DNA of 32,323 bases from Mnemiopsis leidyi (Eukaryota > Ctenophora > Tentaculata > Lobata > Bolinopsidae), in contig JH153047.1 in NCBI GenBank assembly GCA_000226015.1, positions 137,594 through 169,916 on the forward strand. The letters run 5' to 3'. The translations under genes and the position numbers were made by a program. The notes beneath the pieces are model-generated. The model had not been told where the DNA came from. It did not search any database and saw only the letters and a list, made by a program, of their open reading frames with translations. Below, one piece after another: positions 10,562 through 21,900 of the stretch; position 1 is the stretch's first letter, and every line of letters starts with the position of its first letter.

Positions 10562-11610
10562 GGTATCACCGCGACAAATTTCTGCTGAAATTGAAAGAGC
10601 GTCCGTGGATTTCAATCATAATCATATTCATGTCACGCACAAAGTAATAAACTTAAGTAACGATTCAAATTCTAAAAATCAAAATTCTTACAAGACTTCA
10701 AAATTGAACTAAAACTCAAAGTTATACGGATACGGAATTTTCGATAAAGAAACATTAAATTTAAAGTTAAACATAACTGCAACAGACATAAAAATCGACA
10801 GTACTAGTAAAATACTATTTCCAATTCCATTCTTACAGTGCTAGTGCTATATGCCTATCAATAATGAATTAATTACATTTGATCACACTGCTTTTTAATT
10901 CCATCAACTGTAATATGCGTTAGATTTAGAAAGTTACTAAACCATGAATAAAGCGAACATTTTATCTAAATCCAATTTTATACAATCAGTAGTTGCAGTA
11001 CTATCACTTATTTGACATGATTTTGCACAGAATTAGATCATAGATGTCACATTGTGAGGAGTCAGGGGAAGTCTTGTTCATGTACAATAGACATAGCACA
11101 ATCACAATTGCGTATTTCCATAATGGCATGCGATACGCCGATACGGATACTTTAACTTATGCAGCATGCACGACTCAGAGCAGACTGAACCACAAATAGT
11201 ACATCAATATTTTTGAACTATTAGTGTTTCAGTTTGTCATATTTTTGCACGACTTTATTGGACAATTTATTCCGTGAAGGACTTTATTTCACTCTGATAA
11301 AATGAATACTTGATCACAAACTTGATCACCGTTCGTATACACTGGTCACTGACACGAATGTTTAGCATTTCACTTATAACACTTGCCGAATAAAAACAAT
11401 GTCCATTTAAAAGAAAAAGTCAACCCAACGCTTACATATAAGTTCGTTAAAATACTTAAAGTAACAAATATAAAAATCAAAGCAGGTACAATTGTTGGCC
11501 ACTGATGCCAGCAACAGCTCCTGAAAACAAAAAACTTCTTGACTGAGCTCGAAAGTTCTTTAAAACTTCTAAAAAGCACCGTCCTCTTGACAGAAAAAAA
11601 TTCTTGAAAC
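10562..11610. other. AT-rich intergenic stretch between convergent genes
   Basis: No exon or RNA gene was seen. On the minus strand, three AATAAA signals (TTTATT on +) lie at 11254-11259, 11266-11271 and 11283-11288, about 470-500 bp beyond the TRPM2-like stop codon. They are candidates for its polyadenylation signal. Confidence 0.5.
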
Positions 11611-11723
11611 ATTACGTCACATACCACGTGACATGACGTCACACACCACGTAAAATGACGTCACACACCACGTAACATGACGTCACATACACGTGACATG
11701 ACATCACACACCACGTGACATGA
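11611..11723. repeat. Repeat of CRE-like and E-box-like palindromes
   Basis: About four units of some 27-31 bp carry ATGACGTCACACACCACGT. Each has TGACGTCA (or TGACATCA) and CACGTG or CACGTA. It lies just after the TRPM2-like stop codon, so it is probably within its 3' UTR. The palindromic cores match CREB/ATF and bHLH-type sites, but position and regularity suggest a minisatellite as much as a regulatory module. Confidence 0.75.
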
Positions 11724-11752
11724 ACACCAGACATGGAGATCGGAGGTGAATG

Positions 11753-12949
11753 TTACAAGAGTGATTCCCCGCTGTACGGGTTGAAAGCCTTGTTTATGTG
11801 GCAGGTCTTCTTCAGCAGCCAAGCCTCGTTGTTGTGGACTGGAACCTTGCTGTCTAGCCGCTGCCAACAAGCTAAGGCGATCTGTGAGCCAGGCTGAGGG
11901 ATATCAGAATTACTATCTTAATTCTTATAGTATAATAATTCAGATACCTATACTTTGGAATTAGAAATAACAATTATCAATATCCTATATCACTTCTTGT
12001 CACGCTTATATAGTATAGTATAGTAAATTCTGCTTATTGCTTAAACATCAACCAAATGTAATTAAAATAAAGTATAACTATAAGTGAAATGGAGGAAGTA
12101 TGGTGCCTTCCCCTCCCCCAGAGAAAATCACCTCCAAGGGCCGATCTGCGAGAGGTTTCTCGAAGTGCACATTGATAACGTCCACCTCCATCCAGGCATT
12201 GTCAGTGTTGTGGACGTCATCAAAATAGCCTCTGTGTACCTGCAGCGGAACTCTTGTCATTTTTGGGAGGCAGAGGTCAAATTTATACTTAAAAAGTACT
12301 TGCTTAAGCAACGTCACAATAACGAATAACAACGACGAAGAATCAAAACGTCTTATAATACTTGTCTTAAAATCAAATATAAAACTAACATACAGCTGAA
12401 CTAAAGCTGAAATAAAGCCGAACTATAATGGGAACTATAAAACAAACCGGTTTCTGTTTCTGGAAAGCCCTATCCAACTCCGGGTCGTCTTGGATGGCCA
12501 TAGCGAGGTTCCCAAACATGCTCTTCTTTGTGGCTGACCGGGTTTCTCCGTCTGCCTTCCGGTACTGATGGGAGTTAAAACACATCTTCTTGAGAAAGAG
12601 CTTGCTTTGGAATTTGTTGGGGTCGTTCGTGTCGATCTAGGATGTAAGATTGGTATTGGGACTACAAGTTTTATCGGTTAGACAGCAAGTTCCCGGCTTT
12701 TATACACTCACGCTTTCTATAAACATTTAATCGTAGTTCGTGAAAGCTGCAATCATAGAGCAGACATAGAGCAGTCATAGAACAGACATAGAGCAGACAT
12801 AGAGCAGACATAGAGCAGACATAGAACCAACCTGAACAGAAGGAAGGTGGAAGTACTTGTCTTCCTCACTCTTGTTCTTCAGAAGTAACACCTCCATTAC
12901 CGGTCTGTCCTTGTTGTGGACCTGCTTGCCCGTCCCGGCACGGTACCAC
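11753..12949 (-). CDS. C-terminal NUDT9-H exons with degenerate Nudix box
   Basis: Exons 12949-12832, 12636-12448, 12287-12132 and 11893-11753 (TAA). They encode WYRAGTGKQVHNKDRPVMEV, EEDKYFHLPSVQ, the Nudix-box region, HRGYFDDVHNTDNAWMEV (human NUDT9: KGYVDDPRNTDNAWMET) and GSQIALACWQRLDSKVPVHN. Where NUDT9 has IPGG, a GE pair and REFGEE, this protein has LPSVQ, NDPN and KLFLKK, so the metal-binding glutamates are absent. The fold is probably kept and hydrolysis lost. The exon at 12287 starts after TTTTTAAG, the only acceptor found giving phase 0. Confidence 0.9.
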
Positions 12950-15900
12950 CTGGGGTAGCAGGTGTGAGACACGTGTTATAACACGTGTTGTATTACGTGT
13001 TGTATGACGTGTTGTATTACGTGTTGTATGACGTGTTGTATGACGTATTGTATGACGTTTTGTATGACGTGTTGTATGACGTGTTGTATGACGTTTTGTA
13101 TGACGTGTTGTATGACGTGTTGTATGACGTATTGTATGACGTGTTGTATGACGTGCTGTATGACGTGTTGTATGACGTGTTGTATGACGTGTTGTATGGC
13201 GTGCTGTATGACGTGTTGTATGACGTGTTGTATGACGTGTTGTATGACGTGTTGTATGACGTGTTGTATGACGTGTTGTATGACGTGTTGTATGACGTGT
13301 TGTATGACGTGTTGTATGACGTGTTGTATGTGATAAAACCAGCGGTAAATGTGGTGCATCGTTTCGTAATAAAGGTGATCATATAAAATCACAGATTCTA
13401 GTCTGTGGTAAAATGATTACGGAGTCACGATAAAGTACAGACACAAGTAGTGATTTATTGACGAAAATGATAAAAAACTGGTACAACACTTCTTTACAGA
13501 CCTTTAATTTTTAAGGGATTAATCGAATAAGGTAGACATAGCAGTAAATCAATAAAAATCTAAAATAAATTACCGCCAAAGAAAGAAAAAAAAGCAGAAA
13601 TAGTCACCCACGCAAATCACTTAAAGATACAAATATGAAAAAAGTACCGGTGTCTTTTAGCGAAATATTTAGATATCTAACATCTGCAGCATTTAAAGTA
13701 CCAAAGATCAGCATTACTTATTAAGTCGCTTTATTCGTATTATAATTTGTTCCTAATCTTTAAGTACAAAAACAATCTCATCTTTTAAACTAAAACACTT
13801 TCTGATCTATTTCAGTCTACTGAAAACAAAATATATACTATAAAATGTACTACAAGTACAACCTATAAGTCAACTATAAAATTATAAAAACCTATAGTAA
13901 GTAACTATGAAAATCTCACCTGGTGATGACAGTGATAGCGTAGTGGTTAGGCCCCCACCTAGGAAATATCCCCCGCCCTCTAAGCCCAGTCCTCCCAAGT
14001 ACGTTCAGAGGATCTGTTATATCTACCCGGTACGCAGGTCTATCATAACTCAGTCTATTAACCGTCCCGTTATCGCAATTAAACTGAATTGTATCAGGGT
14101 ACAGAGGTTCGTCTGTGTTTGTTGTTTCGTCCGTGAATTCGGGCGGATCGTAAAAATCTAAGGGGGCGTCCCAGTCTATAGCGTCGCTAGGGACGGGCAC
14201 TCTGGTGAAACCGTACTTGGAATACGCGTCAGGAGTCAAAGAGTACTTGTGTGGAACCGATTGTTTGTGTATTTGGTGAGCCTGCATGGCCTGGGAGACC
14301 GTACTACCGAATGAGTTAAAACCGAGACGCTTTGTGGTAAGGCCCATAAACGTTTCTTTGTGCTGTTTTAGAGTTATTTGTTTCAGTTCATTGACAATTT
14401 TGTCGACTGAGGATGCTATTTTTTTGTTCTGCGCCGCCAAAATGACGAGTCCGTCTTTTTTGTTGGTCTCCTTCTTGAGATGCAGGACCATGCATTCCGC
14501 CTCGATCAGCTGAGCGCGTCGTGCACGTGCAGCCGTGTTCGAATCGGATGCTTTTCTGTTATCTGAAAAATAAGATTTGGTGAAATTATTGGGGAAATTA
14601 CAAATTCGATTGGCAAAAAACGAGGTTAAGTAATAAATAGTTATGAATTTAACCTCGAGGTAGAAACACTACCTTTCCTAGTGCTACTGTAACGCCTATG
14701 TCATAGTTATGTATTTAACCTCGAGGTAAAAACACTACCTTTCCTAGTGCTACTGTAACGCCTATGACGACCACAGCAACTCTTAAGAACTTTGAAGGGA
14801 GACACACAAGCAAAGTAGATGAGACTCAGAGGGTTCGGTAACCAGGGTCTTTCTTCAAATTCTACAATCACACTCGCTCGCTGTGTCTTGTAGATAATAC
14901 CTGGAATAAAGGTCATGTGACTTGCTGTGTTTCTTGTAGGGTGCCCTTTATGATCAGGTCTAGGAGTATATAGTTTAGGGATTCAAATGGTTAGCACATT
15001 CCTTTTGGATGTTAATATCATGTCTATATTGACATCATAGGCTTCACTTAAGTGGTGGAAATTTGATTTCAGTTTCATCTGATGCATAACAAGTAACAAC
15101 TTGAACCTTTTTGAACTTTGAGCATTAACGCCTGGAGCTCTCAAACAAAGATGATAATATCAATTGTATCAGGTTGTTTGTTTGAGTATTAATCTCTACC
15201 GTTGGACTTACATGAGCGGCGATAAAACGATAATTTTTCAATTTTTAAGAGACAAGATTATTGCGTCATAAAAAGAAAATTAATTTTGAGCTAAACTTTT
15301 ACACGTCAGCTGCTGCATCTAAAATCTAAATCTAATCAGTTTGAATAAAAGGACTGACTATTTCAATCTCCAGATGCGGCTTCACATCACTAAAATCAGC
15401 AAATTATATTTAGAAAATATTAATTTATTTCTGCGTCCGGGCTTCACATAATAGTGCACTCGCGGCTTCCTACGTTGTCTTTGTGGCTAAATTTGCGACG
15501 ATAACTTTATTTTACCTTGGGGGCTGCCGAATAAGTTGTATGTAGAGACTGTTTGACTGTTTGCAGCTGTGGAACAACGAGATTTATTTGGAACGTTGCC
15601 AAAACAACAAAAACAACGTTCTTATTTGTCTCAAGAATTCGAGGAAAAGATAACAGTTGAGGCTTTGCATGCAAAAATATCTAAATATGGTTACTATACC
15701 GGATACCAATGCGCATTTTAACTGGTCCAATATTTAACCAACATATAAAGATCCAGGTATAAAAGGCATGCAATTCTCATTTTTCTAGCACAAGCACGCA
15801 AAGCCATAGGATTAATGCATAGTTAAAGCAAGTAATATGAGTGGACATTAACTCGACAACATTTCTATCTGCGGAGATCGCACATCCTTGTTGTTAACAT

Positions 15901-18900
15901 TCCCAAAATCAAACAACTAAACGAACCAGCAACCGAGAAAAAACTAACCTGACTTAGCTTTAGAGTCTGAGTAAGTGTTGGAGAAGATAGCGATAAGTAG
16001 GTTAATCAACATGATGTTCACCGTCAGCACGTACATGCAGAGCAGACAAAAACATATGTAGTAGTTTGTTATCGCTACCGGGGAGTCTTCTATCAGATCG
16101 AGCGGGTCGTTTCCTCCTGAGTATTCGGGCCACCGCTCGCACCACTCTGAAATTGTAGAGATTTACACGACACTTCCATGCAGAACTAAAATGTTAAATG
16201 TTTTGTGTTCAATCGCACAGTTGGCAAATATAAGTTATGAGTTACGACTAGTTTTAAGACTAGTTAAGACTAGTCTCATTATCAACAAAAGTAGTGGAAA
16301 AATACATACTGTCTTCATAATTGGAGAGTATAGCCCCTGAACTATCGTAACTGTTATTGTATCTCTTATTCCAGTCGTCTAAAGCGATTTTTAATCCCGT
16401 AAGGTTAGTTATAACCGGTTCGGTCCCATCTACCGACTGGTTCTTTATTAGCCAGTGATACTCCATGTAGAGATAGGATTTCTGGTTACAGTGCCCTGTA
16501 AGGAAAATGTTGATGTGGTTGGGCTGAAAGATCGTCCTGGCTCCATGAATATATGATGTGTACCTTGAAGTTTTCTAAACAGAATCGATGTCTCAGCTGT
16601 CATGTCAGCTATGGAACGACAACCTCCCGTCCTTATGATTTGGACTTTTCTGGTGACATGCTTATAACCAAACTTCGCCTAAGATTGATCGTGGAAAATA
16701 TCAACATGTCTCACCCTCAACAAAGCGGTCACTCAGACCAGTGATATCCAGATCACCAAACACATTGAAGTAGGACCGCCTGAAAGCCACGAAGATAGTC
16801 TCGTTAACCGGGCGTTCATGGAACGGGTAGAGAAGCGCTTCAGATGCAACACAGTAGGAAAATGTAAAGACCTGGGGGAGGGGGTTATATGGCGTTACAT
16901 GGCGTTAGTATAGTTTTATATAGCATTAGATTATTTAGAACTTGAGCTAACATATGGGATGACAAAGAAATATATTTAACATAAAAACGAATTGAGAAAT
17001 GAAGGTGGTCAGCTTGATGATACGCTAAACTTACCGCAAGGAGGAAAAGGAAGAAAAAGAGGTCGACTGCCATCCTTTTTAACATAAATATCTTAGGTCC
17101 GATCTTGGCGTTCATTTCGAACATTTGAATGAACCTCAGGCTGTAGAGTATAAAACAAAACGAAGAAAACAATCGGTAGTAGTGGTAGTTCCTGAAAATG
17201 AGAGTCATTAATTTTCAGAAAAGCGAACAACCGATTTGGTAACAGGCACATAAACACTCGCTCTGTGAGACTTATAAAAATTATAAGCTTAAACTAAGAA
17301 CATAACATTATCATAACAATCACATTAATTAAAAACGGAGGAAATATACAAGAACAGAGAAAACTTACGAGAACTTATAGATCATGTATCGCTCGTCATC
17401 ATCACATCTGACAGAGGCCTTGAGGACAAACGCGATCGTAAAGACAATGATAGCAAGGAGATCGACGACGTTGTACATCTGTTTGAAATAGATCTTGAAC
17501 TTCTTCATAACCGACTTGGTGTTTCCGTCTATCACCTGGAAATGTGATCACGTGACCAACTTTCTTGGAAATCGATTTTCTGACGTAGCAGTGAAAAAAA
17601 GAGTATATAAAAATAGTTTTAAAAACCGTTACAATCCATAACAAATTGATAAAGTTATACAGCCCCTACAATCCATAACAAATTGATAAAGTTATACAGC
17701 CCCTATAAGATGCACCTCGTGCGAAGCGGAATAAAATTTGGCATTTTCGTTTCCTAACAATTAGACCCGGATCCTCATTGCACCTTAAACTTTGATCGTT
17801 ACGTTTCGTGACAGAAAACACATTTGACGCGAAAATTTTGCACAAGCTTTAAAGGTCCTCAACTTATAGAAAGAAAGTGAGAGAGGTGCAATGAATTTCC
17901 AAGTATAACAAGCACATAGTCTAAGTTATTATGTAAGATTAATTCTTTAATTTTTATAAAGGGTAAAAGCTATACATGTAGCCGGCAGCCAGAACACAAC
18001 ACAGAAAAAAAAAACTTGCGAGCTATTGAAACAAGCTTACAGGCTCGGTAGTTTCGAGCGTGTCACCTAACCTAGTGCAATGTGTGACAGACTACGTGTC
18101 ACATACTGTTACTCGAACTTTTTCAATTCTCATATATGTTACATAACATATTTGTGGCACATATACATATATTTACTTTCCTGCAAATTACATATATGCA
18201 CTTTCCTGCAATGTTGTAACTAAATTTTGACTATCTTAAGACTAAAACCCGAGCCTCAAGGCAAGCTTTGCATTGCTGAATAGCTAGCTTGTGTAGATGA
18301 TATGTAGTATTTCCGTTATGTGTAGTGGTAGTATAGTTCCGTGCAGTTCAATCTTTACATTGCAACTATGACTACTTGGTAATTTTATAGATTCGAACGC
18401 ATTTATCAAATTTTTTGCAAAAATGAAAGGAATTTTCAATAGATATCTAACCTGATGGTTAGAGTAGTCGTGATAACGTAAAGTTAAACACTAATAAGAA
18501 TAAAAAATAAGAGATCAGTAAAAATTTTTGTGATAGATACTTTTGTTAATAAGAGTTAAGAAGACATAAGTCATAAACCTTTAGAGATAAAAGGGAGTGA
18601 AAACCACAATGTTTAGATTAACAGTAAAAACTGAAAAAAAAACAAGTGGCTGGACTTCAGTATATCAAAGAATTACAATCAAACGAAATGGGAATAAGTG
18701 AATTCAATTCCTAAGAAAAAAGGTATCAAAAAATAGTTTTGTTTCAAGATATTTCCACTCATTTTTAAACCTGCCGCGTTCCTACTCCGTTTCTTTTGGC
18801 AACTTTTTTTAAAACTATCTGAAAGGTTCATGACAATGGACTCATGCAAGTACGTATCTCATATATCAACAATCATTAAAGACAGACGGTACAAAAACAA

Positions 18901-21900
18901 CTTGAAACGTCCAAGTAGCACAAGCATAACCCTGTAGCAATAAACCATAGCGGTGTCATGCGCTGTGATGCGAACCAACGATAAACTAGACAACATTTTT
19001 CGTGCTATCACAATTAGAGGACAATATTGCGAGGAGCGCGCACTTCACAGGGTGCACGCACGGCAGTCCGCGCAAAACAGCGCACCGCATTGCACCCTGA
19101 GCAGCGCGCGTCCATGCGGGTTGCTGTGATACATGTCAGATGTTGCTGTGGCAATGGGGCGAGAGTTTAGCAAACTGTGTAGACTGGTACTGACCGCTCT
19201 AACACCACGTTTGTCATTTTTCTTTTGTTTTACCGATGTGAACTACGAGGGCGGAAGATGTGGTTAACGAACAGGGAAATTGACAGCTGTAGGGAGGCGT
19301 CAACAAAACGGCAATAGTCGAGTTACATGGGTCTTAGCTTACAACCCGAGGAAATCGGGTAAAGTTATACCAAACTTTACTATACACTAACACACTGCTT
19401 ACACCGGATATAAACTCGTATTGGACCATCCAAAACCCACATCAAGAACTGACAGACAGCAGGGATGGTGGTATTTCAGCTGGTAAATGTGTACCTGGGA
19501 AATCTCGATGGGAATAGTGGAACCAACAAATATAATGAGGTAATAATCCTTCCAGCCGACCATGTTGTTTGAGTAGAGACCGCCTCCTGAACTGCTGTCC
19601 GGTTCCGCATTACTTCCATTCCCACATTCGTTCCCTTCCAAGATACTGCAGATATATAGACCTGTGGAGAAAGTTGATCAAGATTCAGAAAGTAACGCAT
19701 ACAACAATGTGGGGAATACTTTCAGATGGCGGGGCGAGCTGGTGAACTTAAATGATTTGAACGTGTTCTTAACTCGTCATTTAAACACCTACTCCTAAGA
19801 GTTAGGACTTAAATCAAATTGCGGTATTCTAAGGTATCAAAGGCCAAAGTTAAAACAGGTACCTAAGAAGATCAGATAAGTCATGCCATTATGGATAAAA
19901 CAGGTACCTAAGGAGATTAGATAAGTGATGCCATTAAGGATAAAACAGGTACCTAAGAAGATCAGATAAGTGATGCCATTATGGATAAAACAGGTACCTA
20001 AGAAGATTAGATAAGTGATGCCATTAAGGGTAAAACAGGTACCTAAGAAGATCAGATAAGTGATGCCATTAAGAATAAACTTGACGGCGGGGGACGTGTA
20101 GAAAAGTTGGAGTCTTCGTAGAGGGTTGGGTTTCTTGCCGACCATGTCGTCCTTGTCCGTACCACTTTTGTCAGTTCTGAAAAGAGATGTTTGTTTTCCA
20201 AATAAACTGGAATTCGTAAATGTTACGTTTAAGATCTTCTCATTTTAGCGGTTGAGGAAATATTTATCTAATGTATCTTAATTAATAGTAAATACTAAAC
20301 TTACCTCGGGTTTAAATCAGCGTTCTTTTTACCAAACTTGGAGTTGTACTTAAGGAATATCGGTAGTGGAGGTAGGACAGCACAAAAAGCGAGCTGAAAA
20401 GTTTTGGTTGAAAACACGCAAAAGTGGAACTGAATATTCTAAACAAACCTAAAAACCGGTGAGTAAAAACGGTTAACACTATACACCAAGTATAAAAATA
20501 GAATAGGCTACAAACCAAGAAGAAAGGAGTGCTGGGGTGGACTTCCCCCATCCAGATATCGGTGAGGTAGCTCTGATAAGCAGCGTGGGACAGGAAGTTC
20601 TTAGCTCCGGTTATCTGACCGATCTCAAAGAGAGACAGGTTGCCCCAGTCCACCATCTTCACCTCGAGGATGTTGACCCATTCTTTCTTCTCGTAGTTGT
20701 GGTAACACATCGTCATCAGACCGTAACTTAGTGACTCGAAATCGCTGAAATTACCGAGTAAGAAATTGTTAATTTCATATAACTGTAGCTTATTCTTGTA
20801 ATTAAGGTATTAAAACAACGGCGTAAACATCATTGAATTACTTGAAGAACAAACCTGGCAGCTTTCTCAAGTTGTTCAGTCATCTCCTCGTCCATTCTGG
20901 CCCACTTACTCTCCATCATATCCAGGTAGTTGTAAATCCTTGCAAATAAAACATTAATGTTGTTGTAAATCCTTGCAAATAAAACATTTATATTGTTGTA
21001 AATCCTTGCTAATAAAACATCAATGTTGTTTAATATAATACTTTTGTTCGAACATGTTCTTTTCCACAGTAATTGACCACCAAGAACTAAGGTTGGAACT
21101 CTTTACTCATCAAAAATGAGGTAGAACAATATCGTAATTTGTGACCTTTCCACAAAATTTTCGTTCCCTTTTACTCAATGAAAACATGGATAAACAAACC
21201 TATGAGCGATGATGCCGGTTGCCATAGGAGTTCTACTCTTTTTCCAGAAGAGCAGGGCCATGTCCTGACAGTTGTCTAATGCGCAGTACACTGTCATCAG
21301 GTCGAACGGATTCTAGAAAATGTTTTGTTATTGTTTTTAATACCAACCATGTCAGCGAAGTTGAAACTTAAATGTTACTCACTATCAGGTAAGAGGTAAA
21401 TGGTGCTGTTAAAGTTATTCATAATTTTGTTTATAATTTTATTCATAATTTTATTTACTGATTATTTTCTTATGAAAGATTGAAAAATGTCTGGATGAAA
21501 TCTTACATCGAATGTTGCAGACCCATTTTCATATTTCTTCTTGTGAGTGTTGAAAATGGAAGTGTAGGAACCCTGCATTATCCGACCCAGAAGAGACCCT
21601 ACATCCGACAACTGGATCTCCTGAAACACTGAGTAAGCAAATCATTCTGCAAACAAAATACAAAATACACTAAAACGACAAACATACTACTAAAACGACC
21701 AGCGGCTACCTGCATAAACATATGTTAGGATGATGATGAATGTCAGATATTCTGACTCTATTTTGGAAACCATGCAGGGTCGTGTGATACTGTGATACAT
21801 ATATAATTTTTTATTTCATTTAATTTGACTCTAATCTAACACTATGAAATGTAGTAAAGATTTAATTATTTGTAAATCTTGTAAATCTTGTAAATCTTGT

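Noticed and set aside
9659-10712. Several 72-115-codon frames in both directions
   Set aside because: They run over the inverted repeats of the foldback element, repeat each other antisense, and resemble no protein I know.
12976-13392. Long open frames on both strands (IQHV, YDVL, MTCC and NTSY repeats)
   Set aside because: All arise from a stop-free 12-bp minisatellite in an intron of the channel gene.
13925-13965. A tRNA A-box-like TAGCGTAGTGGTTAGG on the plus strand
   Set aside because: It is the complement of the conserved GPNHYAITVI coding segment; no cloverleaf or B box follows.
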